Positions 16,390-23,302 of a stretch of DNA of 36,805 bases are shown here, piece by piece. A model generated the notes under the pieces. It was not told where the DNA came from. It made no database searches and saw only the letters and a list, made by a program, of their open reading frames with translations. Both the position numbers and the translations under genes were made by a program. Each line of letters starts with the position of its first letter. Position 1 is the first letter of the stretch. This DNA is from Camelimonas fluminis (lineage in GTDB: Bacteria; Pseudomonadota; Alphaproteobacteria; Rhizobiales; Beijerinckiaceae): NCBI RefSeq assembly GCF_014656355.1, contig NZ_BNCG01000017.1:1-36805 (forward strand), read 5' to 3'.

Positions 16390-17427
16390 ATGACCACGCC
16401 GACCACCTGCCCGATCGCCTGCCCGACTGCCCGTCCGATTGTCCTCACCGGCGATCGCACCACCGGCCCGCTGCATCTCGGCCATTACGCCGGTTCGCTG
16501 CGCAACCGGCTCGCGCTGCAGGATGCCCACGACCAGTATCTGCTGCTGGCTGACGCCCAGGCGCTGACCGACAACGCTGGCGACATTCCGAAGGTGCGCG
16601 AGGCGGTGATGGACATCGCCCTCGATTACCTTGCCGTCGGCATCGATCCGGAAAAGAGCACCATCTGCCTGCAGTCGCAGTTGCCGGCGCTGGCCGAACT
16701 GTCGATGCTGTATCTGAACTTCGTTACGGTGGCGCGGCTGGAGCGCAATCCTACCATCAAGGACGAGATCCGCGCGCGCGGCTTCGGCCGCGACATCCCC
16801 GCCGGCTTTCTCTGTTATCCAGCCGCCCAGGCGGCGGACATCACCGCCTTCCGCGCCACCCTGGTCCCGGTCGGCGCCGATCAGGCGCCGCTGATCGAAC
16901 AGTCCAACGAGATTGTCCGCCGCATCAACGCCACGGCGGGAAAAGCCGTGCTGCCGGAGGCCGAAGCCCTGATCCCGGCGGCGGGCCGGCTGCCTGGCGT
17001 CGACGGCCGCAACAAGATGAGCAAATCCGCTGGCAACGCCATTCCCCTCTCGGCGACGCCCGAGCAGATCGCGGCGGCGGTGCGGGCCATGTTCACCGAC
17101 CCGCAGCACCTGCGCACCGCCGATCCTGGACGCGTGGACGGCAATGTCGTGTTCGCTTTTCTCGACGCTTTTGACCCGGACGCGGCGGAGGTGGCGCGGC
17201 TCAAGGAGCACTACCAGCGGGGCGGTCTGGGCGACGCGCTGCTGAAACGCCGGCTGGACGATCTGCTGCAGGCGTTGCTGGCGCCAATCCGCGCCCGCAG
17301 AACGGCGCTGGCCCGCGACCCCGGCCATGTCCGCGAACTGATTCGCCGCGGCGTGCAACGCGCGCGCGCCGTCACCGGGCAAACCCGCGATGATGTGTTC
17401 AGCGCTTTGGGGCTGTTTCAGCCCTGA
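16390..17427 (+). CDS. trpS: Tryptophan--tRNA ligase
   Basis: This 345-aa class I synthetase charges tRNA-Trp. The HIGH-type motif is PLHLGHYAG (27-35) and the KMSKS motif is NKMSKSAGN (208-216). The core has LLLADAQALTDN and the LVPVGADQAP signature. It differs from the usual proteobacterial form (SGIQPTG-NLHLGNYLGA) and belongs to a divergent bacterial TrpRS group, so a second trpS may exist in the genome. The first 18 residues contain a CPIA/CPTA/RPIV repeat from 12-bp DNA repeats. GGAGA lies about 8 nt before the ATG, and the gene follows a terminator. Confidence 0.9.
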   Translation: MTTPTTCPIACPTARPIVLTGDRTTGPLHLGHYAGSLRNRLALQDAHDQYLLLADAQALTDNAGDIPKVREAVMDIALDYLAVGIDPEKSTICLQSQLPALAELSMLYLNFVTVARLERNPTIKDEIRARGFGRDIPAGFLCYPAAQAADITAFRATLVPVGADQAPLIEQSNEIVRRINATAGKAVLPEAEALIPAAGRLPGVDGRNKMSKSAGNAIPLSATPEQIAAAVRAMFTDPQHLRTADPGRVDGNVVFAFLDAFDPDAAEVARLKEHYQRGGLGDALLKRRLDDLLQALLAPIRARRTALARDPGHVRELIRRGVQRARAVTGQTRDDVFSALGLFQP

Positions 17428-17759
17428 TTTGCCGGAATTGTTGGAGTGGAGGGGACTTTTTCTTCCCATGGCAACGATTTCTATGCAAATCGCGCCGCAT
17501 GCTGGGGCGGAACGGACACGTTTCGGCCAAGGATGAAAGGCAGGCTTCCCCTGTCTTTGACGCCTGCGGCCCGGTGACGCCCGCGGGGTTTGGCCATGTC
17601 TTCATTTGTGGAGAGCTCTCTATTTGTGGAGAGATCTCCATGCCTGGAGGGACTGCTGTCCGGCCCCCGCCAGACGGCGAAGCCGGAAACGTCGTCACAC
17701 CCCGACCCTGGCATGGCGGCGCCTCCGCTTCGCCATATCCAAACCCGAGGCTGATTTCC
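17428..17759. other. Gap between trpS and eipA
   Basis: Frames in this 332-nt stretch do not look coding. It holds the two 18-bp repeats at 17604-17639 and the eipA leader. I see no TTAA-N7-TTAA box here. Confidence 0.5.
17604..17639. promoter_or_regulatory. Tandem 18-bp direct repeat with palindromic cores upstream of eipA
   Basis: ATTTGTGGAGAG occurs at 17604-17615 and 17622-17633. The copies end in palindromes: GAGAGCTCTC (17611-17620) and GAGATCTC (17631-17638). Two phased palindromes 120-155 nt before eipA could be a tandem operator. Confidence 0.45.
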
Positions 17760-18332
17760 ATGAAAGCAACCCTGAGAGCCCTGCTGGTCTTGATGGCGGC
17801 GCTACTGACGGCGCCGGCGTTCGCGCAGGGCCCACGGATCCAGCAACACGATACGTTCAAGCCCGAGGAAATCGTTCAGGCTGGCCACAGCTTCTTTGGC
17901 AGCGTGTCGCGCGGCATCGCGCTGACCGTTCAGGAGGCGTTCCGGCGCTGGGGGGCGCCCAACGGCTATATCCTTGGCCAGGAAGGCTCCGGCGCCATTA
18001 TCGGCGGGCTGCGTTATGGCGAGGGCGTGCTTTACACCCGCAACGCGGGCCAGATGAAGGTATACTGGCAGGGACCGACCGTTGGCTTCGACGTGGGCGG
18101 CGAAGGCGCCCGCACCATGATGCTGGTCTACAATCTCCCGTCGACCGACGGGATTTTCAGACGCTTCCTCGGCCTCGACGGCTCAGCATACTTCATCGGC
18201 GGCTTTGGCCTGACGGCGGCGGTGGCTGACAACATGGTGGTGGTGCCGATCCGCTCCGGCGTGGGCGCCCGTCTCGGCGTCAACATCGGCTACCTGAAGT
18301 TCACGCCCACGGCGACCTGGAACCCGTTCTGA
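17760..18332 (+). CDS. eipA: Envelope protein EipA (DUF1134)
   Basis: This 190-aa periplasmic protein belongs to DUF1134. The signal peptide (1-22) ends AFA/QG, and a compact beta-rich domain follows with SVSRGIALTVQEAFRRWG, GYILGQEGSGA, GLRYGEGVLYT, MMLVYNLP and the end GYLKFTPTATWNPF. In Brucella the homologue EipA supports envelope integrity and its gene is activated by CtrA. The ATG at 17760 has a GAGG ribosome site 9 nt upstream; the longer frame from 17499 has no signal peptide. It lies 2.8 kb from chpT, which is also its neighbour in Brucella as I recall. Confidence 0.92.
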   Translation: MKATLRALLVLMAALLTAPAFAQGPRIQQHDTFKPEEIVQAGHSFFGSVSRGIALTVQEAFRRWGAPNGYILGQEGSGAIIGGLRYGEGVLYTRNAGQMKVYWQGPTVGFDVGGEGARTMMLVYNLPSTDGIFRRFLGLDGSAYFIGGFGLTAAVADNMVVVPIRSGVGARLGVNIGYLKFTPTATWNPF

Positions 18333-18336
18333 CCTG

Positions 18337-18367
18337 TGGGCCGGCGGCGCGCACGCCGCCAGGCCCA
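18337..18367 (+). terminator. GC-rich hairpin after eipA
   Basis: TGGGCC-GGCGGC pairs with GCCGCC-A-GGCCCA around a GCGCAC loop, beginning 5 nt after the stop codon. There is no T-run. Confidence 0.55.
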
Positions 18368-18370
18368 TGG

Positions 18371-18426
18371 AAGGATATCCATGCAAGGATGTCCATGCCA
18401 GTATATTCACGCCGGTATAATTCGGC
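18371..18426. repeat. 14-bp tandem repeat, four degenerate copies
   Basis: AAGGATATCCATGC (18371), AAGGATGTCCATGC (18385), CAGTATATTCACGC (18399) and CGGTATAATTCGGC (18413) lie end to end just beyond the eipA hairpin. Confidence 0.8.
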
Positions 18427-18590
18427 CCGGGTCAGCAATCCGGATCGGTTCCGGAAATAAAACGCGAACCTGACGCGTATTTCAGCGAGCCAGATCTCGC
18501 GCCAGCGTCTGGACGATGTTTGTTTGCGCGCGACGAATCTGGTTTTCTGGCGACCGTTGTCGCAAAGGTCGTTCTGACAGGGAGACGTTG

Positions 18591-19724
18591 GTGGTCGAGC
18601 AATCGATGTTCTTCGCGCTTGGCTTTCTGGTCGCCGGGTTTATCGCCGTGCTGCTGACCTCGGCTCTGAACCAGCGGGCGGAGCGGCTGGCCAATCGCCG
18701 CATGCGGGCGATGTTCCCCGTTTCCCTTGAGGAAGTGGCGGCGGAGCGGGACCACCTGAGGGCGGAATTCGCCGTGGCCACGCGCAACATGGAGCGCAAG
18801 CAGGCGCGCTTGCGTGAAGAAAAGGCCGTGGCGCTGGGCGACGCCGGCAAGCAACTCTCCTTCGCCAGCGCGCTGAAACGCGAACTGGATGACGCGCGGG
18901 CCAAACTGTCGGCGCTTGAAGCAGTGCACGCGGATCTCAGGACGGACCTGGCTGAAGCCCGCAAGCAGATTGAAGCGACCACAACGGACCGGGACGCGGT
19001 CGGGGCAAAATTTGCCTCAGCCAGCGCCGACAATGAGCGCCTGACGCGCGAGCAGGAGGACGCGGTCAAGCGCGTTGAGGGCCAGCGCATGGCCATAGCG
19101 GAACTGGAACAGCGGATCAGCGCCATTTCGGCGTCAGCCAGCGAACAGAAGCGGCTGGCCGAGCGGCGCGCTGACGAACTGCTGGTTGAACAGAACGCCG
19201 TGCGGACGCTCCAGGAAACATTGGCCAGCCACCGCGCCAACGCCGCCCGGCTGGCCGACCGGGTCGCGGCCCTGGAAAAAGCGAGGGACGAAGCCCGCGC
19301 CGCCAACAGCGCCATCGGCAAGCTCGAAGCTGAAATCCGCTCCCTGCGCGAGCGCCTCGCCCAGGCCCAGGGTGAAAGCCAGATGCTGCGTCACAGAATG
19401 GCGGCTGAAACCGCCGCCCAGGCAGCCGGGACGGCTGTCACGGCGAAAGCCGCCGCTGGCGCGGGACCGGACGCCGTGCTCACCGACATCGCCAGGCTGC
19501 AAGCCGACCTGGTCCGCGCCGCGCCTGGTGGAGATGTTCCGGAAAACGCCGCGACAGCCTTGCGCCAGCGCATCGTCGACGTCGCGGACGCCATCATGGC
19601 GCGACCGGAGCCCGACAGTCCGGCCGCCCCGGGTTCTCCAGCGCCAAAGCGGCGCGGCGGTCGACCCGCCGGCCAGACTGACGCCAGGATTCGCCAGGGT
19701 GCGGCGCGCAAGAGCGCGCCCTGA
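18591..19724 (+). CDS. Membrane-anchored coiled-coil protein, function unknown
   Basis: The product is 377 aa. I choose GTG 18591, which has GGAGA 5 nt upstream and gives MVEQSMFFALGFLVAGF, a single N-terminal membrane helix (about 6-24) typical of an uncharacterised Hyphomicrobiales family. Residues 45-290 are rich in Ala, Glu, Arg and Leu heptads and predict a long coiled coil. A flexible Ala/Pro segment follows, and the tail is basic (PKRRGGRPAGQ), loosely AT-hook-like. The topology suggests a cytoplasmic rod tethered to the inner membrane. The role is unknown. It follows eipA in the same direction. Confidence 0.78.
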   Translation: MVEQSMFFALGFLVAGFIAVLLTSALNQRAERLANRRMRAMFPVSLEEVAAERDHLRAEFAVATRNMERKQARLREEKAVALGDAGKQLSFASALKRELDDARAKLSALEAVHADLRTDLAEARKQIEATTTDRDAVGAKFASASADNERLTREQEDAVKRVEGQRMAIAELEQRISAISASASEQKRLAERRADELLVEQNAVRTLQETLASHRANAARLADRVAALEKARDEARAANSAIGKLEAEIRSLRERLAQAQGESQMLRHRMAAETAAQAAGTAVTAKAAAGAGPDAVLTDIARLQADLVRAAPGGDVPENAATALRQRIVDVADAIMARPEPDSPAAPGSPAPKRRGGRPAGQTDARIRQGAARKSAP

Positions 19725-19768
19725 CAAGTCCTGTTGATCCTGCTCCCCTGACCCCGCAGATTTCACGC

Positions 19769-19850
19769 GGGAGCGTTTCCGGCGACCCCCGGTTCACTGG
19801 AAAAGCTCAATGTTTTTGATGCGACGCATGTCCCTGGCGAAAATGCTCCA
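19769..19850. repeat. Dispersed intergenic repeat, copy C
   Basis: GGAGCGTTTCCGG, a 6-nt spacer and CCGGTTCACTGGAA match copy A (2627-2659) at all but one non-spacer position. The unit ends with GCGAAAATGCTCC near 19850. Confidence 0.65.
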
Positions 19851-19904
19851 GGGCCTGACACAAGACGACGCCCACCCTGGTGGAGACGACGCCGGATGGG
19901 GCAG

Positions 19905-19935
19905 CGCCGGAGCGCGCAGGCGCTCCGGCGTTCTT
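19905..19935. terminator. Bidirectional terminator between convergent genes
   Basis: CGCCGGAGCG (19905-19914) and CGCTCCGGCG (19921-19930) form a perfect 10-bp stem with a 6-nt loop, followed by TTCTT on the plus strand. It separates the coiled-coil gene from the acyl-CoA synthetase. Confidence 0.75.
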
Positions 19936-19954
19936 CCCGGATGGCCGCGCCGGC

Positions 19955-21865
19955 TCAGGACATGGCGGCGGAGCGCGCCTCGATGACATGGCGCAACTGC
20001 AACTTGTCGAGTTGCTGACCCAGTTCATCGAGTTGCTCCGGCCCGGCGCCGGCGATGCGCAGGGTAGCCAGGACGCCATGCCTGGCGTGGGGCGCCACTT
20101 CCACTTCGATATCAGCGCCGTCGCCCAGCACTGCCCGGGCCATGCGCTCCAGCGTGGTTTCAGCCGCCATCAACCGCAACTGGGGCTTGAAGATCTTGCC
20201 GACCGCCGTCACCGGCATCTGCGGCAGGATGAAGATTTCCGCCGGAACGGCGGCGCGCTCGGGGATCAGGGCCCGGATGAATTCGCGAATTTCCTCTGGA
20301 TCGGCGTCGGCGCCGGCCTTGAGCTGGACGAAGCCCACCGGCATTTCGCCGGCATAGGCGTCCGGCCGGCCCACCGCCGCGCCGGCCTCCACCGCCGGAT
20401 GGGCGTGCAGCGCTTCCTCGATCACCACCGGATCGATATTGTGGCCGCTGCGGATGATGATGTCCTTGGCGCGGCCCGTGAGCCAGACGTAGCCGTCCTC
20501 GTCGACCCGGCCGAGGTCGCCGGTGTCGAGCCAGCGGCCGCCTTCGCTCCAGGCCGGACGCTGCTCATTGTCCGCCGGCCGCACCCAGGCTTTTGCGTCC
20601 TGATCCGGGTCGGTGTAGCCGCCGAAAACCTGCGGACCGCGCACCAGCACGCTGCCGATCTCGTTGGGCGCGCAAACGCGCGCGACCTTGCCGTCGGCAA
20701 TTTCCGCGACGATCACCTCACTGAATGGCAGGCGCACGCCGATCGAGCCGAGACGGCATTCGCCAGCGCCCGGGTTCATGGTGGCGAAGCCGTGAGTCTC
20801 GGTCATGCCCCAGCCTTCCATCATCGGCACGCCCAGCCTGGCGCTCACCGCCCGCGCCACTTCCGGCGCGATGCCCGAACCACCGCTCTGGGTAATCCGC
20901 AGCGAGCTGATGTCATGGCCATCGACCGGCACGTTCAGCGCCGCGCCCCAGCTGGTGGGGACCATGCCGACGCAGGTGGCGCCGAAACGGGCCACATGAG
21001 CCCACAGGTTCTGAACCACCAGCGGGTTGCGGTAACCCGCGGAGGTCATGATGACGATGGTCGCCCCCTGGCTGAGCGGGGCCAGGCCCGCGCAGGTGGC
21101 CCCGCCGACATGGAACGGCGGCAGGCCGTTCAGAAGCACCTGCTCGTTGCCGGGGCCAACCAGAACGGCGAGCGCGTTGGTCCAGCTCTGGGTCAGAAGG
21201 CCGCGCTGGGTGTGACGGGCCAGCTTGGGGGCGCTGGTGGTGCCGCCGGTGTGGAACAGCGACGCCGTATCGTCCAGCGAGACGTCGCGGGTGAAGTCCA
21301 GCCGGTCGCCGTTGTAGCGGCCCAGTTCGGTGTCGAAATGCAAGGCGTCGACGCCGGGGCGCTCCGCCGGCCCGCCGATGCGCATCACCGCCTTCAGTCC
21401 GGGAATTTCGTGGCGTATCTGCTCGATGCGATCCCATACGCCTGGCAGCACGTCAGGATCGGGACCAATCAGCACCTTGCAGCCGGCGCTGCGCAGCAGG
21501 GCGACGAGATGCTCCTTCTCCAGCATGAAATTGATGGGGTTGGCGATTCCGGCCGCCTGAGCGCCGAACATGGCGGTGAAGGTTTCGGGCCAGATCGGCA
21601 TCAGCATGGAGACCGCGTCCTGCGGCCCGACGCCCAGCGCGCGGAACATGTTCGCGGCCTGGGTAATCTGCCGGCCGAACTGCCCATAGGTGATGTCGCG
21701 GGTGTCCTCGTCTGGCCGCCCCTCGCGCAGCAGGCGGAAGGCCAGCCGGTCTGGATTGCGGGCGGCGGCGTTCTGCAACCGCTCGTAAACGCTACCCTCC
21801 GGCACATAGGAGCGAAGCGGCGCGCGCTCCAGCTCTTCGACCTCGGCAAGGTTACGCAAGACCAT
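19955..21865 (-). CDS. Acyl-CoA synthetase (AMP-forming), about 636 aa
   Basis: The enzyme activates a carboxylic acid to acyl-AMP and acyl-CoA. The P-loop is HTGGTTSAPKLA (205-216), a variant of the usual TSGTTGxPKG. The adenylate motif is GWGMTETHG, the hinge region is LDTGDLGRVDEDGYVWLTGR, and the C-terminal catalytic lysine is Lys557 in VGKIFK. About 75 residues beyond it form an extra C-terminal region not found in short FadD enzymes. The ATG at 21865 has GGAGGG 6 nt upstream. The substrate is unknown, and it is not in an operon with the second ligase at 35.2 kb. Confidence 0.87.
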   Translation of the reverse strand: MVLRNLAEVEELERAPLRSYVPEGSVYERLQNAAARNPDRLAFRLLREGRPDEDTRDITYGQFGRQITQAANMFRALGVGPQDAVSMLMPIWPETFTAMFGAQAAGIANPINFMLEKEHLVALLRSAGCKVLIGPDPDVLPGVWDRIEQIRHEIPGLKAVMRIGGPAERPGVDALHFDTELGRYNGDRLDFTRDVSLDDTASLFHTGGTTSAPKLARHTQRGLLTQSWTNALAVLVGPGNEQVLLNGLPPFHVGGATCAGLAPLSQGATIVIMTSAGYRNPLVVQNLWAHVARFGATCVGMVPTSWGAALNVPVDGHDISSLRITQSGGSGIAPEVARAVSARLGVPMMEGWGMTETHGFATMNPGAGECRLGSIGVRLPFSEVIVAEIADGKVARVCAPNEIGSVLVRGPQVFGGYTDPDQDAKAWVRPADNEQRPAWSEGGRWLDTGDLGRVDEDGYVWLTGRAKDIIIRSGHNIDPVVIEEALHAHPAVEAGAAVGRPDAYAGEMPVGFVQLKAGADADPEEIREFIRALIPERAAVPAEIFILPQMPVTAVGKIFKPQLRLMAAETTLERMARAVLGDGADIEVEVAPHARHGVLATLRIAGAGPEQLDELGQQLDKLQLRHVIEARSAAMS

Positions 21866-22238
21866 GGGAAGCCCTCCAGAAATATTTGTTATTTGGCATT
21901 TCAAACCGGAAGATGAGCAGGGCGGGCGCCGGGAATCAAGTCGGCATTCAGTCTGATGCGGCGGCATCGGTCATACGGATTGCCTGAGGCGCGGGTCACC
22001 GCCGGCGCAACGCGTCCTTGCCGCGCGAAATTTGGGCGAGGAATTTGGGCGCGGGAGGATTGGCGCAGCACCTGAACCGGACAGATCCTCCTTCCCGCCG
22101 GTCGAGGCGCTCCGGCGCGGACGTCGTTTCGCTGTGGGGCCAGACCCGGGCGACGCGCCGGTCTGTCCGCCAGGCGGTATCCATTCCCGGGTGAAAATGC
22201 TTTATGAAAGAGCAGCTCCCATGGGTTCAGGAACAGTC
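21866..22238. other. Divergent promoter region, acyl-CoA synthetase / ureE
   Basis: This 373-nt gap lies between two divergently read genes. An A+T-rich patch near 21880-21905 may hold the synthetase promoter. I see no additional gene or clear operator. Confidence 0.45.
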
Positions 22239-22871
22239 ATGTCACGCGCCACCGCCATTACCCGCCGCGCCGCCGTCAAAGCCGACCGCGTCGTCGACAC
22301 CATCACGCTTGATCATCGCGCCCGCGATTTGCAGGCAGGCGACCAGGGGCCGTTGCGCGCCGACGGCGGCCTTTCTGTTGAGCTGACGCTGTCCGGCGCG
22401 ACGCTGCTCAACGACGGCGACGCCCTGAAGCTGGAGGACGGCAGCCTGGTGCAGGTGCGCGCCGCCGCGGAGCGCGTGCTGGAGGTGCGGGCGGAAAACC
22501 CGGTGCGACTGTTGCGCGCCGCCCTGCTGGCCGGCGGCGCCCACGCCTTGGCGCAGGCGGAAGCGGACGCGCTTTATATCCTGCCCGACGGCGCGCTGGC
22601 CGAAGCGATCCGCGGCCTTGGCTGCGCGGTGACGCCGGTGGAGCGCCCCTTCAGCCCCGACCGCGCCGCCGCGCATGACTGCTGTGGTCACGATCACGGC
22701 CATCATCACGACCATGGTCATCATGGTCATGCGCACGATCACGCCCACGACGCGCATGAGCACAAGCATGAGCACGGTCATGGCTGCGGCTGCGGTCATG
22801 ACCACCACCATGATCATGATCACGGGCATGACCACAAGCACGACCACCATCACGGGCATGCGCACAAATGA
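22239..22871 (+). CDS. ureE: Urease accessory protein UreE with very His-rich tail
   Basis: This 210-aa protein has the UreE layout: an N-terminal beta domain (VDTITLDH, ATLLNDGDALKLEDG, VQVRAAAERVLEVRAENP) and a C-terminal metal-binding domain (IRGLGCAVTPVERPF). UreE dimers deliver nickel to urease. The last roughly 67 residues hold 32 His and 4 Cys in GHDH/HEHKHEHGH-like repeats, far longer than many UreE tails. The start at 22239 is chosen for AGGA 6 nt upstream. No urease structural or other accessory gene is in the window, so it is an orphan here; a nickel store or a role in another nickel enzyme is possible. Confidence 0.8.
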   Translation: MSRATAITRRAAVKADRVVDTITLDHRARDLQAGDQGPLRADGGLSVELTLSGATLLNDGDALKLEDGSLVQVRAAAERVLEVRAENPVRLLRAALLAGGAHALAQAEADALYILPDGALAEAIRGLGCAVTPVERPFSPDRAAAHDCCGHDHGHHHDHGHHGHAHDHAHDAHEHKHEHGHGCGCGHDHHHDHDHGHDHKHDHHHGHAHK

Positions 22872-23302
22872 GGCGGGAGCCACGATGTATAACGTAAGGG
22901 CATGGCTGCCGCGATTTTGACTTGATGAGACCTGCGCTACAGGCATGATGGCGTGAGGGAAAGCCGGTCCGCGACGATCGCGGACTGGCGAACCAGTGAA
23001 AATGAAGAAGGCCGCGCGCCCCTAGGGCGCAAAAACAGGCCGATCAGGGAGCAGACGACAGTGATGCGTGAGAGGGCTGCCAACGCGCCTCCAACCGGAG
23101 GAATCGCGTCCAGGATCATGACGCCGGCGACCGGCAGATATCCCCCAGCGGGCGGCGACCACTCCGCCGGATGCGGAAGCTGCGCCGGAAGCGCCTGAGC
23201 TCTCCGTTCGCTCGCCTCGCCCCCTGCAACGCCATTTGCGACGCGCGCCAATCCGCAAGCCGTCTCCAGCCGCCGCGTCATCGCCAACCAAACGGAAATG
23301 TC
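22872..23302. other. Gap between ureE and the acyl-CoA carboxylase
   Basis: No gene is convincing. Two small hairpins are visible: GTCCGCG/CGCGGAC (22967-22985) and GCGCCC/GGGCGC (23016-23030). The carboxylase promoter should lie here but no clear -35/-10 was found. Confidence 0.45.

Noticed and set aside
16390-16435. Trp leader peptide or T-box before trpS
   Set aside because: No Trp codons occur in the mini-ORFs and no T-box elements are recognisable. The repeated CPIA-like segment is the start of the enzyme itself.
19880-21916. A 678-codon plus-strand frame opposite the acyl-CoA synthetase
   Set aside because: Antisense shadow; the minus strand carries clear adenylation motifs.
22675-22870. 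CRISPR-like or satellite DNA in the CAT/CAC-rich stretch
   Set aside because: The repeats are codons for His-rich peptides in frame with ureE, with no spacer structure.
23022-23198. Hydrophobic-looking stretch (VAGVMILDAIPPVGGALAAL) read on the minus strand upstream of the carboxylase
   Set aside because: It is the tail of the same antisense frame. No start codon with a ribosome site precedes it.
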